From positions 124,001-188,000 of the forward strand of contig NZ_CP115667.1 in NCBI RefSeq assembly GCF_027921445.1: a stretch of 64,000 nucleotides of DNA, in the 5' to 3' direction. Shown here one piece after another: positions 18,090 to 26,715 of this stretch; position 1 is the first letter of the stretch; each line of letters opens with the position of its first letter. Made by a program: the position numbers and the translations under genes. This DNA comes from Peptoniphilus equinus. GTDB lineage: Bacteria; Bacillota; Clostridia; Tissierellales; Peptoniphilaceae. The notes below the pieces were generated by a model that saw only the letters and a list, made by a program, of their open reading frames with translations, had not been told where the DNA came from and did no database searches.

Positions 18090-18788
18090 ATGTCCTTTAT
18101 TGAAGTTAAGCATCTTTCAAAAGTCTATCCCGGAGCCGGATCGGTGCGGGCTAACGACGATATCAATTTCACCGTGGAGGCCGGAGAATTTGTCCTGATT
18201 ATCGGACCCTCAGGCGCCGGTAAGTCCACGCTGTTAAATATACTTGGTGGCATGGAGAGCGCGACGAAAGGTGAAGTCCTTGTGGACGGCAAGGACATCA
18301 CCCGGCTTTCAGAGCGCGGTCTTACGCAATACCGTCGGTTTGACATGGGGTTTGTGTTTCAGTTTTACAATCTGATTGAAAATCTTACGGCGAGAGAAAA
18401 TGTGGAACTGGCTGCTCAAATTGTGAGTGATCCCCTGGATCCGACGACGGTTCTCACGGAGTTGGGTTTAGGCGAACGGCTGCATAATTTTCCGTCACAG
18501 CTCTCCGGCGGTGAACAGCAGCGGGTCTCTATTGCCAGAGCACTGGCGAAGCGGCCGAAGCTTTTGCTGTGTGACGAGCCGACCGGCGCTCTGGACTACA
18601 AGACCGGCAAACAAGTGCTCAAACTCCTAAAAGAGACGTCCCGCACGACAGGCACTACGGTGCTTGTCATTACGCATAACGCCCTGGTGGCTCCTGTTGC
18701 GGATAAGGTCATTGAGATTATGGATGCAAAAGTGAAAGCTGTGACGATCAATCCTCACCCGATGGACATTGACGCCATCGAATGGTGA
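18090..18788 (+). CDS. ABC transporter ATPase, MacB/LolD-like
   Basis: 232-residue ATPase with Walker [13 protein letters not shown]-loop [10 protein letters not shown], signature [15 protein letters not shown], Walker [14 protein letters not shown] and H-loop VITHN. A strong AGGAGGTGAAC ribosome site precedes the ATG. The partner is the very long coiled-coil permease 23 bases downstream. The pair resembles exporters and mechanotransmission machines of the FtsE/MacB class, in which ATP hydrolysis moves an extracellular domain without transporting through the membrane. Confidence 0.92.
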   Translation: MSFIEVKHLSKVYPGAGSVRANDDINFTVEAGEFVLIIGPSGAGKSTLLNILGGMESATKGEVLVDGKDITRLSERGLTQYRRFDMGFVFQFYNLIENLTARENVELAAQIVSDPLDPTTVLTELGLGERLHNFPSQLSGGEQQRVSIARALAKRPKLLLCDEPTGALDYKTGKQVLKLLKETSRTTGTTVLVITHNALVAPVADKVIEIMDAKVKAVTINPHPMDIDAIEW

Positions 18789-18811
18789 GCTGCTTATAGA
18801 GAAGTGGTTGA

Positions 18812-21800
18812 ATGAATAAGGATTTATTCCGTGAAATAAAAAAGACATGGCCGCGGTTCCTGTCCATACTGCTTATGGTCCTCCTCGGGGTCTTTGTCCT
18901 TGTCGGTCTTATGTCTACAGCGCCGATTATGCGGCAAAGTGCCGAGGCGAAGATCGACGCCGCTCATATGCATGATGTGCTCATTGATACGGCATTGGAT
19001 CTTACGGCGAAGGATCGACAGCTCATTGAATCTCAGGAGGGCTTAAAAGAGCTGGAGTACGGCTATGAGGTGACCTTGAAAACCGTGGCCGGGGATTTAT
19101 TTACTCTTCGTAGTCTTCCTGAGCATATTTCAAAGCCGCTCCTCGTCTCCGGCAGACTGCCTGAGGGGCGTGGTGAACTGCTTCTTGATCAGCTGTTTGA
19201 AGATCGGTATCGCATCGGGGATACCCTTGCGTTTAATGAGGAAGAACGCCCGGATCCTGAGGCGGATCCCGCCCTCGATACGTACAGCTATACCGTGGTT
19301 GGCTTTGCTCAGTCTGTTGAGTTTGTGTCGGAGCGCACGCGAGGCACGTCCTTTGAAGGCGGCGGGTCGATTCAGGGTTTTGCTTATGTGGATCCATCTC
19401 ACTTCCAAGGGGATATCTCAAGCGCGCGACTGATCTTTGACGATACAGCGTATCCGACCTCATCCAAGGCCTACAGCGAACATCTGACGCCGCATCTGAA
19501 TCGGCTTGACATTGATTTTCGCCTTGTGCCGACCCGTCGTTACAATGCACTGCGAGCCGATGTGGAAGCGGACATTCGTGACGGAGCGCAGGACATTGAG
19601 GAGGCAAAAGAGGCGCTGAAGGATGGGCAAGCACAGCTTGAAGACGGTGAAGCCAAGCTGGCCGAGGGGCGCGAGGCCCTTTATAAAGGTGAAGCCGACT
19701 TTAACGCACAGCGCCAAGAGGGTGCGACGCAGTTGGACGATGCCAAGAAGGAGCTGGACGATGCGAAGACGAAACTTGCGGACTCAAAGCAGGAACTGGA
19801 TGAGGGCAAACGGGACTTGGCGGACGGTGACAGAGAACTCCGAGATAGTGAAGCGCAGCTGAAGGATGCCGCCGCGCAAATTCAAGACGGCAAACGACAG
19901 CTCCAAGAGGGCGAGGATGAACTTCGAGAAGGCGAGGGTAAGTATCGGGAAGGTCTGGGTGAGCTGTCGGGTTCAAAAAAGACTCTCGACAGTGCAGAAG
20001 CCCAGCTCCGCCAGGGGAAAGAGACGTTGGAGCAGGGACGCAAGGATGTGGAGGCCGCCCGTGACAAGTATCAGGACGGGGTAGCCGACTACGAGGTGGG
20101 GCTTCAAGCCTACCGTGACGGTGAGGCCGACTATGAGGCGGGGCTTCAAGCCTTGGCTGGCGGTCTTGGCGCGGCGGCGAATCTCGATGCCGTGCAGACT
20201 GCACTGGGAGAAAAACAGGTGCAGCTTGCACGCCTTGAGAGTGCTGTCCTTGAGCTCGACGGTCTGAAGGCGAAGCGAGACGAGCTCACGTCACAACAGT
20301 CCCGGGCACAAGGCGGACTTGACCAAATCACAGCCGGATTAGCGGAGATCGACGCTGCTCTTCAGGGTCTTTCAGACGGCGCGGCGCGGGAGGCACTGCT
20401 TCAAAAGAAAGCGGCGCTTCAAGACGAAGCGTCCTTGCTCAACACTCAGCTTATCCAACTGGAGGCCGGTCTTGCCACGATAGACGGTTCCATCACGACT
20501 CTTGAAAAGACGGTGGGAGGGTTGAATGTCGCGGCGTTAAAAGGTGAGCTTGCCCAAGGGGAAGCGGCACTGAAAGCCCTTCGAGCCGCTCGCACGGAAC
20601 TGGATACGGCAAAGGTGACCTTGGACAGTTCCAAGGAGCAATTGGACGCGGGCAAGACGCAGCTGGAAGCCGGTGAGGCACAGTTGCAGGAAGGGGAACA
20701 GGAGTATCTGGAGAACCTCAAAAAATTTGCCGATGGAAAAGCAGAGTACAACCGTGGTGTCGAGGAGCTTAACGCTGCCAAAGAAAAGCTGGACAGCGGT
20801 CGGATGGAACTGGAGGTACAAAGCGCCAAGCTTCGGGAAGCGGAAAATGCCTATGAGGAAGGAAAAGACGCTTTAGGTGAGGGCAAAGTAGAGTTGGAGC
20901 GTGCAAGACGCGACTATGAGAACGGTGTGGCACGTTATGAAGATGGTGTTCGGGACTATGAGGACGGACTTAGCACTTATGAGACGTCCAAGGCCACCTT
21001 TGATGATGAGATCAAACAAGGCGCCGAAGAGCTGGCTGAGGCGCGCGATGAACTCTACAAAAATTCGGCGGACTTGGCTCAAGCAAGAGTAGATTTCATA
21101 GAAGAAAAATCTGACGCTGAAGCGGATATTGCACAGGGCGAAGCCGATCTTGCCGATGGGAGGAAGTATCTGGAGCTGATGAAGATTCCTCGTCTTACGA
21201 TACAGGGACGGCATCACAATGGAGCGTTAAACGGTTATCTTTCCGACGCTTCCCGGGTGGATTTGCTCGCCAAAGTCTTCCCCGGATTCTTCTTTCTCGT
21301 GGCGATGTTAGTCACGACCACAACGATGCGTCGAATGGTGGACGACGGACGCATTCAGATTGGAACTTATAAAGCCCTCGGTTACAGCAATAACACCATC
21401 GGGAAAAAGTATGTGGGCTATGGAGGTCTCGGGGCGCTGGCCGGCGGCGTACTGGGGGCGAGCTTAGGCAGTTTTATTCTGCCGCGTATTGTAGGCAACG
21501 CCTATGCGACCACCACCATCTTTGAAAACCATCTGGACTACAGGTACTATCCCGGGATCATCCTCGGTGCTGTGGCGCTGGGACTTATCTTCGGAGGGGT
21601 GAGTGCATGGTTGTCCGTCCGGCATATTCTAAAAGAGAACACGGCAAGTCTGCTTCGCGTTCGCAGAGTTCAAGGGGGCAGTCGTATCTTCTTGGAAAGG
21701 ACACCGCTGTGGCGGCACATGAGCTTTCTTAGAAAAGTTACCGCACGAAACATCTTTCGATATAAGAAGCGTATGATCATGACAATTTTCGGCATTATGG

Positions 21801-22825
21801 GCTGCACCGCCTTACTCATACTTGGATTCGGTATCAAAGACTCGGTTCGGGAAATTGAGACCAAACAGTTTGACCGCATTTTGGGTTATGACCTCATGGT
21901 CACCACCAATGCCGATTACGATGAGGCTTCTTACGACGCTTACACGACGATTCGCCAGGGCAAAGCCTATACCTCGGTCTATATGGAACCGTTGGAGTAC
22001 ACGGTAGAGGGCATGGATGAGACCTTGACACTTCTTGTTACTGACGATGGCCTCAGCGATGTATTCATGCTGCAGAATCGAAAGACTAAAGCGCCTGTTG
22101 CCGTGCCGCAAAACGGTGCTCTAGTCAATGAGAAACTGAAGACGCTGCTGAAGTTACAGACCAATGACATCCTGGAAGTGAAAAACAGTGAGCGGGAAGT
22201 CTACGGGTTTGAAGTGGCAGGGGACTTTGAGCTTTATTTAGGAAACTTTATAGTCATCTCGAAAGATTACTATGAAAAAGTCTTCGGGGCGACGTACGAG
22301 CCAAATACCGATCTCTATCAAGATGGCGCCGATATCAAAACCAAGGTTGAGGGGCTCAAAGCTGTCGTCAATATTGTGGACAATAATGATTTGCGAGACA
22401 CGTTGGATCAATACCTGAATTCCATCAACATGGTACAGGTCGTCATCACCGTGGCCTCGTCGCTTCTCGGCCTCGTTGTGCTCTACAACCTGACCAACAT
22501 CAACATCGAAGAACGACGTCGGGAGCTGTCGAGTATTAAAGTTCTTGGATTCTATCCAAAGGAAGTGACGGCCTATGTCTACAGAGAGACTTGGTTGCTC
22601 ACTCTGCTTGGTATTGTGCTCGGGTGCGTGGGCGGTTTTCTCCTGCACAGCTTAGTGCTGCGCATTGTCGTGCCCCACGATGCAATGCTCGATCCGGTGT
22701 TATCATTGCGCTCTTACGGTCTAGCTGTTATAATTACCATCTTAGTGAATGCTGTCATTATGGTGCTCTTCCACTTTAAAATTAAGGCCATCGACATGGT
22801 CGAATCCTTAAAGTCCAACGAGTAA
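18812..22825 (+). CDS. FtsX-family permease with very long extracellular coiled coil
   Basis: 1,337 residues, far longer than usual FtsX-type permeases. A first membrane segment (about residues 14-38) leads to an extracellular domain. From about residue 250 to 790 runs an almost uninterrupted coiled coil built from 7- and 11-residue units of the LxDGxxxLxxG type, with a glycine/alanine-rich break near 450-460 (GGLGAAANLDA) that could be a hairpin tip. Three FtsX membrane segments follow (about 820-930), then a second extracellular domain and the last three segments. Similar genes occur in Firmicutes but their role is not settled. Reaching through the wall to control a hydrolase or envelope partner is my inference. 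Confidence 0.85.
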   Translation: MNKDLFREIKKTWPRFLSILLMVLLGVFVLVGLMSTAPIMRQSAEAKIDAAHMHDVLIDTALDLTAKDRQLIESQEGLKELEYGYEVTLKTVAGDLFTLRSLPEHISKPLLVSGRLPEGRGELLLDQLFEDRYRIGDTLAFNEEERPDPEADPALDTYSYTVVGFAQSVEFVSERTRGTSFEGGGSIQGFAYVDPSHFQGDISSARLIFDDTAYPTSSKAYSEHLTPHLNRLDIDFRLVPTRRYNALRADVEADIRDGAQDIEEAKEALKDGQAQLEDGEAKLAEGREALYKGEADFNAQRQEGATQLDDAKKELDDAKTKLADSKQELDEGKRDLADGDRELRDSEAQLKDAAAQIQDGKRQLQEGEDELREGEGKYREGLGELSGSKKTLDSAEAQLRQGKETLEQGRKDVEAARDKYQDGVADYEVGLQAYRDGEADYEAGLQALAGGLGAAANLDAVQTALGEKQVQLARLESAVLELDGLKAKRDELTSQQSRAQGGLDQITAGLAEIDAALQGLSDGAAREALLQKKAALQDEASLLNTQLIQLEAGLATIDGSITTLEKTVGGLNVAALKGELAQGEAALKALRAARTELDTAKVTLDSSKEQLDAGKTQLEAGEAQLQEGEQEYLENLKKFADGKAEYNRGVEELNAAKEKLDSGRMELEVQSAKLREAENAYEEGKDALGEGKVELERARRDYENGVARYEDGVRDYEDGLSTYETSKATFDDEIKQGAEELAEARDELYKNSADLAQARVDFIEEKSDAEADIAQGEADLADGRKYLELMKIPRLTIQGRHHNGALNGYLSDASRVDLLAKVFPGFFFLVAMLVTTTTMRRMVDDGRIQIGTYKALGYSNNTIGKKYVGYGGLGALAGGVLGASLGSFILPRIVGNAYATTTIFENHLDYRYYPGIILGAVALGLIFGGVSAWLSVRHILKENTASLLRVRRVQGGSRIFLERTPLWRHMSFLRKVTARNIFRYKKRMIMTIFGIMGCTALLILGFGIKDSVREIETKQFDRILGYDLMVTTNADYDEASYDAYTTIRQGKAYTSVYMEPLEYTVEGMDETLTLLVTDDGLSDVFMLQNRKTKAPVAVPQNGALVNEKLKTLLKLQTNDILEVKNSEREVYGFEVAGDFELYLGNFIVISKDYYEKVFGATYEPNTDLYQDGADIKTKVEGLKAVVNIVDNNDLRDTLDQYLNSINMVQVVITVASSLLGLVVLYNLTNINIEERRRELSSIKVLGFYPKEVTAYVYRETWLLTLLGIVLGCVGGFLLHSLVLRIVVPHDAMLDPVLSLRSYGLAVIITILVNAVIMVLFHFKIKAIDMVESLKSNE

Positions 22826-22856
22826 ACTTAGGGTATAATGACAATGGAGGATAGAT

Positions 22857-24113
22857 TTGGAAAAAATAGTTGTTAAAAAATCCCAACCGCTCAGCGGACG
22901 TGTGCGCACCAGCGGTGCCAAAAATGCGGCTCTGCCTATACTTGCCGCCACACTCCTCGGGACGGAAGACATTGTGCTCGAAGATGTGCCGGGCCTTCGT
23001 GATGTGGATATTATGATCGAAGTGCTGGAGTCTCTTGGCAGTGTTGTAGAGCGTTTGGGGAAAAATCGTTTAAAAATAAATTCCAAGGGACTGAACGGTT
23101 ACACAACCAGTTACGACCTGATGGGCAAAATGCGAGCTTCGTTTTTGGTTATGGGGCCGCTTCTCGCCCGTATGGGCAAGACCGTCAATTCCCTGCCCGG
23201 AGGCTGCAACATCGGTGCACGTCCCATCGACCTTCATCTCAAAGGTTTTGAAGCGCTGGGCGCTGTCATTGAAGACAATGTGGGTGATATCACAGCAAGT
23301 TGCGACAAGTTAAAAGGCACGACGATCTACTTGGACTTTCCGTCTGTGGGTGCAACGGAAAATATTATTATGGCGGCAGTTCTTGCTGACGGGGAGACTG
23401 TCCTTGAAAATGCCGCTCAGGAACCGGAAATTGTCGATCTGGCCAACTTTTTAAGAAAGATGGGCGCAAAAGTTGTCGGGGCTGGGACCTCCACCATTCG
23501 GATTCGCGGCGTGGAACGTCTTGGAGGGTGTACTCACCAGATTATTCCGGACCGCATTGAAGCGGGGACGTTTATGGTGGCGGCGGCCATCACTGGCGGC
23601 GATGTGACGATTGATAATGTCATCGTCTCTCACATCAAACCGGTCATTGCAAAGTTGGAAGAAGCAGGATGCGATGTGACGGAAGGGGATGACAGTGTGC
23701 GGGTCACCGGCCGCGGCGTCAAGAACCTCAAGATTAAAACCCTGCCATATCCCGGGTTTCCGACAGATATGCAGGCTCAGTTTATGGCGCTGACGACGGT
23801 TTTAAACGGCAAGAGTTCCGTGAAGGAGACCGTATTTGAAAATCGCTTTATGCACGCTGACGAGCTCATGAAGATGGGTGCGGAGATTACGATTGAAGAC
23901 CGAGAAGCCACCGTGATCGGGCCGGCCAAGTTGCGGGGCGCGAAAGTGAAGGCGACGGATCTTCGAGCCGGTGCGGCGCTCATTCTTGCAGGTCTGGTTG
24001 CTGAAGGCAAGACGGAAATCTATGACATCTACCACATCGACCGAGGCTATGAGGACATTGAAGCTAAGTTCCGCAGCCTGGGCGCTCACATTGAGCGAGT
24101 GGACGAGGATTGA
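22857..24113 (+). CDS. murA: UDP-N-acetylglucosamine 1-carboxyvinyltransferase
   Basis: 418-residue enzyme of the first committed step of peptidoglycan synthesis, transferring enolpyruvate from PEP to UDP-GlcNAc in the cytoplasm. The substrate Lys is in SGAKNAALPIL (Lys22). The active-site Cys117 lies in LPGGCNIGARP, the residue modified by fosfomycin in sensitive enzymes. The start is TTG at 22857 with GGAGG six bases upstream. It stands alone, followed by its own terminator. Confidence 0.95.
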   Translation: MEKIVVKKSQPLSGRVRTSGAKNAALPILAATLLGTEDIVLEDVPGLRDVDIMIEVLESLGSVVERLGKNRLKINSKGLNGYTTSYDLMGKMRASFLVMGPLLARMGKTVNSLPGGCNIGARPIDLHLKGFEALGAVIEDNVGDITASCDKLKGTTIYLDFPSVGATENIIMAAVLADGETVLENAAQEPEIVDLANFLRKMGAKVVGAGTSTIRIRGVERLGGCTHQIIPDRIEAGTFMVAAAITGGDVTIDNVIVSHIKPVIAKLEEAGCDVTEGDDSVRVTGRGVKNLKIKTLPYPGFPTDMQAQFMALTTVLNGKSSVKETVFENRFMHADELMKMGAEITIEDREATVIGPAKLRGAKVKATDLRAGAALILAGLVAEGKTEIYDIYHIDRGYEDIEAKFRSLGAHIERVDED

Positions 24114-24121
24114 GTTGAAGG

Positions 24122-24144
24122 GACAGACTTCGGTCTGTCTTTTA
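24122..24144 (+). terminator. murA terminator
   Basis: GACAGACTTCGGTCTGTC, a stable stem with a TTCG-type loop, followed by TTTTACTTT. It lies 8 bases after the murA stop. Confidence 0.8.
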
Positions 24145-24245
24145 CTTTAATCGTGAACGGCATTTAAAATTCTTCGCTCAACATTGTAAAAAACTCTTGA
24201 CGAACAAGACAAAGTTATATAGAATGGTCTTTGTCCTTAAGATAT

Positions 24246-24321
24246 GCATCTTTAGCTCAGTTGGTAGAGCAACTGACTCTTAATCAGTGGGCCCACGGTT
24301 CGAGTCCGTGAAGATGCACCA
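24246..24321 (+). tRNA. tRNA-Lys (anticodon CTT), CCA encoded
   Basis: Full cloverleaf: acceptor GCATCTT / AAGATGC, D-arm AGCTCAGTTGGTAGAGC, anticodon loop ACTCTTAA with CTT within the stem CTGA / TCAG, T-arm CACGGTTCGAGTCCGTG, discriminator A and an encoded CCA. It reads AAG lysine codons. An intrinsic terminator follows at once, so it is an independent unit. Confidence 0.97.
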
Positions 24322-24324
24322 GTT

Positions 24325-24348
24325 GCCTCGCTTTAGCGAGGCTTTTTT
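24325..24348 (+). terminator. tRNA-Lys terminator
   Basis: GCCTCGC / GCGAGGC stem with a TTTA loop and six T, three bases after the encoded CCA. Confidence 0.9.
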
Positions 24349-24377
24349 ATTAATTTTGTAAGTTGCACGCCATTTGG

Positions 24378-24398
24378 TACAATACAGATGAGGTGAAC
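24378..24398 (+). promoter_or_regulatory. -10 element and ribosome site of dacA
   Basis: TACAAT at 24378-24383 is followed only about 7 bases later by GAGGTG, so the predicted transcript would begin almost at its ribosome site. A TTGTAA -35-like hexamer lies 16 bases upstream. Confidence 0.4.
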
Positions 24399-24399
24399 G

Positions 24400-25716
24400 A
24401 TGAAACGACTCAGTATAGTTTTCTTAGCCGCAGTGCTTTTACTGTCTCCGGCGGCATATGCAGAGAATACAGCTAAGCGTGGGACCGATCCTGTTCCGAC
24501 CCCGGAGCAAACCGAAGCCATTCGGGATCAAAAACTGCTCGTCCCCACGGCAAAAGGGGTGCAGCAGGCCACGCAAAGTGAAGCGGAACGCTATGAAACC
24601 CTTATGGGAAAAGATCTGGAGGCCATGACCAGTTCCTATATCGTAGGAGACTACCGCTCCGGGAAAGTGCTTGAAGCCTATAATATCGACGAGGTGCACG
24701 CCATTGCCTCCATGAGCAAATTGGTGGGACTGTATGTCATTTTAGACGATATCAAAGCCGGGAACACGCGGCTTGATGAGATGGTGACCATCGATCACGA
24801 GGCGGCGAGCATGACCGGATCCAGCTATAAATTAAAAGAAGGTGAGGTGATGAGCGTCAAGCAGCTGATTACCGCAGCCTTTGTCATCTCAGGCAACGAT
24901 GCCATCACAGCATTGGGTAAACACGTAAGCGGCTCGTCGGAAGCATTTGTCGCCGCCATGAATGCAAAATGTGAAGCTCTTGGACTCACCGGTGCCCATA
25001 TGGTCAATGCCACCGGTCTGACCGACTATGCGGATACTACCTACAACGAGATGAGCACTCGGGAACTCTTTACCTTGGTGCGTTCAATGATTAACACCTA
25101 TCCTGAAATTTTAGACTATACGCAGATCAAGAGTTTGATTGAACCGGAGCGCAGTGTTGAAGAATACAATACCAATCCGCTTTTGGGCATTGTCAAAGGT
25201 GTGGACGGATTAAAGACCGGCTATACCAATGCGGCGGGACGGTGCCTTGTGGCGACAGCCTTGAAGCCGGGCGAAGGGGAGGCGTTGGATACTCGCCTCA
25301 TCGTCATCACTACCGGATCACCCAATGACTTCACACGGTATGTGGCGGCACGTAAACTCATGGAACACGCTCTCGACACGTATCAATACACCGTCATCGG
25401 GACACCGGATCAGGCGGTGGGACAAGTCACGGTAGAGAATGCGATTGATGAGAAAGTGGATGTCTATGAAACGAGTACCTCCAATGTGCTCTGGGATTCC
25501 AAGAGTAAAGTGACCAAGACCTTGCACTTGAAAAAGAATTTGACGGCGCCGATTCCTGCCGGAGCGGTCGTTGGGACCATCAGCTACAGCATGAATAATG
25601 AAGAAGTCTATAAACAGGACCTTATCGTGAAGGATCGGGTGCTTCAACAGGGTTTTATCTATAAAATTCAAGACCTGTATAGCGACATTATTAAAAATAT
25701 TGAACGGGCTGCATAA
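24400..25716 (+). CDS. dacA: D-alanyl-D-alanine carboxypeptidase (PBP5 type)
   Basis: 438-residue exported serine peptidase that trims the terminal D-Ala from peptidoglycan stem peptides. A signal peptide (residues 1-21, ending AAYA) is followed by the three catalytic motifs: SxxK at Ser104-Lys107 (ASMSKL), SGN at 164-166 and KTG at 272-274 (LKTGYTN). The C-terminal PBP5 beta domain starts near residue 345, and the tail ends in a possible amphipathic anchor (YSDIIKNIERAA). It has its own promoter and terminator. Confidence 0.93.
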   Translation: MKRLSIVFLAAVLLLSPAAYAENTAKRGTDPVPTPEQTEAIRDQKLLVPTAKGVQQATQSEAERYETLMGKDLEAMTSSYIVGDYRSGKVLEAYNIDEVHAIASMSKLVGLYVILDDIKAGNTRLDEMVTIDHEAASMTGSSYKLKEGEVMSVKQLITAAFVISGNDAITALGKHVSGSSEAFVAAMNAKCEALGLTGAHMVNATGLTDYADTTYNEMSTRELFTLVRSMINTYPEILDYTQIKSLIEPERSVEEYNTNPLLGIVKGVDGLKTGYTNAAGRCLVATALKPGEGEALDTRLIVITTGSPNDFTRYVAARKLMEHALDTYQYTVIGTPDQAVGQVTVENAIDEKVDVYETSTSNVLWDSKSKVTKTLHLKKNLTAPIPAGAVVGTISYSMNNEEVYKQDLIVKDRVLQQGFIYKIQDLYSDIIKNIERAA

Positions 25717-25720
25717 AGTA

Positions 25721-25748
25721 CAACGCCAAGGAATTGGCGTTGTTTTTT
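25721..25748 (+). terminator. dacA terminator
   Basis: CAACGCCAA / TTGGCGTTG stem with a short loop and six T. Confidence 0.88.
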
Positions 25749-25815
25749 AGTGTAAAAAATTCTCCCTTGGGTATTACATAGAGAGATAAACTAAGGTAGG
25801 AAAGAAAGGTGTATT

Positions 25816-26691
25816 ATGAAAAAATCGTTTGAATATTTCAAAGCCGATCCTGCGGGCAACGGGACCGGATTTGTTATCAGTCCCGTCTATCCCGGCTATC
25901 GCAGAGCGTATGCCAAGGCGATTATGGCCAAGGATCCAACTATAGAACAGGTGGGTTTCATCAGTCCAAGTTACGATAGCGCACCCCTTCGCATGGAGAT
26001 GATGGGTTCGGAATTCTGTGCCAATGCGACGCGTGCCTATGGCCTCTATTCTGCCGGATTTTATGACACGAAAGGCGACGTGAAACTTGCTGTGTATGTC
26101 TCCGGGGTTGATCATCCCGTGGATGTTATCGTCAATCAAGAGGAACAGACCGCCTATGTGAAAGTGGAAGGACCGTTTCAGGTTGAGTCCCTGGAGGTGG
26201 CCGGTGCGTCCTATCCGGTCGTCGTGATGCCCGGCATTACTCACATGATTGTTGAGTCGAATGAGGACGAAGCGTTCGTTAACCAGGCTCTGGAGAAGCT
26301 TGTAGGTGCATTCGATGCGTCGGCATACGGCATTATCTTTTTGAATCGTGAGTCGACTGCTATCGTGCCATATATTCACGTCCCTGCAGCGGAGACAAAA
26401 GTGCTGGAGGGTTCATGCGCTTCCGGGTCGGTCGCGGCGGCTGTCATTTTAAATGACAAGGATGACCCGGATTTTGAGGTCGTTATTCACAATCCTCGCG
26501 GCGACTTGGAAGTCTATGCCGATGACACCGAGACCAAAGGCTATATTATCGGCGGTCTGGTGACCTTGGGCGAGACGGAAACCGTCACCATCACCATTTC
26601 AAAAGAAGAAGTCGATCGTGTACGTCTGGAACACAAAAAGGAATTGGAAGCGCTGGAAGAGCAAGAAGCTTCCGCTGCGGACGAAAAATGA
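25816..26691 (+). CDS. DapF-fold cofactor-independent amino-acid racemase/epimerase
   Basis: 291 residues with the two-Cys signature of the diaminopimelate epimerase superfamily: the first in MGSEFCANATRAYG and the second in EGSCASGSVAAA. The surrounding residues (GxEFCxNATR rather than CGNGARC) look closer to DapF-like racemases such as the histidine racemase CntK than to true DapF. The reaction would be alpha-carbon inversion through a Cys pair without PLP. No nicotianamine-like synthase or lysine-pathway gene is adjacent. It lies 24 bases before an M18 aminopeptidase and is probably cotranscribed. The substrate is not determinable from sequence. Confidence 0.75.
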   Translation: MKKSFEYFKADPAGNGTGFVISPVYPGYRRAYAKAIMAKDPTIEQVGFISPSYDSAPLRMEMMGSEFCANATRAYGLYSAGFYDTKGDVKLAVYVSGVDHPVDVIVNQEEQTAYVKVEGPFQVESLEVAGASYPVVVMPGITHMIVESNEDEAFVNQALEKLVGAFDASAYGIIFLNRESTAIVPYIHVPAAETKVLEGSCASGSVAAAVILNDKDDPDFEVVIHNPRGDLEVYADDTETKGYIIGGLVTLGETETVTITISKEEVDRVRLEHKKELEALEEQEASAADEK

Positions 26692-26715
26692 TATCAGCGT
26701 ACTAAGGAGATTATC

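Noticed and set aside
19701-20231. Long minus-strand frame of 176 codons within the coiled-coil permease
   Set aside because: Proline- and histidine-rich translation caused by repetitive coding on the other strand; no start signal.
22834-22839. Consensus -10 TATAAT as a full murA promoter
   Set aside because: It lies too close to the ribosome site and has no -35 at 16-18 bases, so it was only mentioned in the short-leader pattern.
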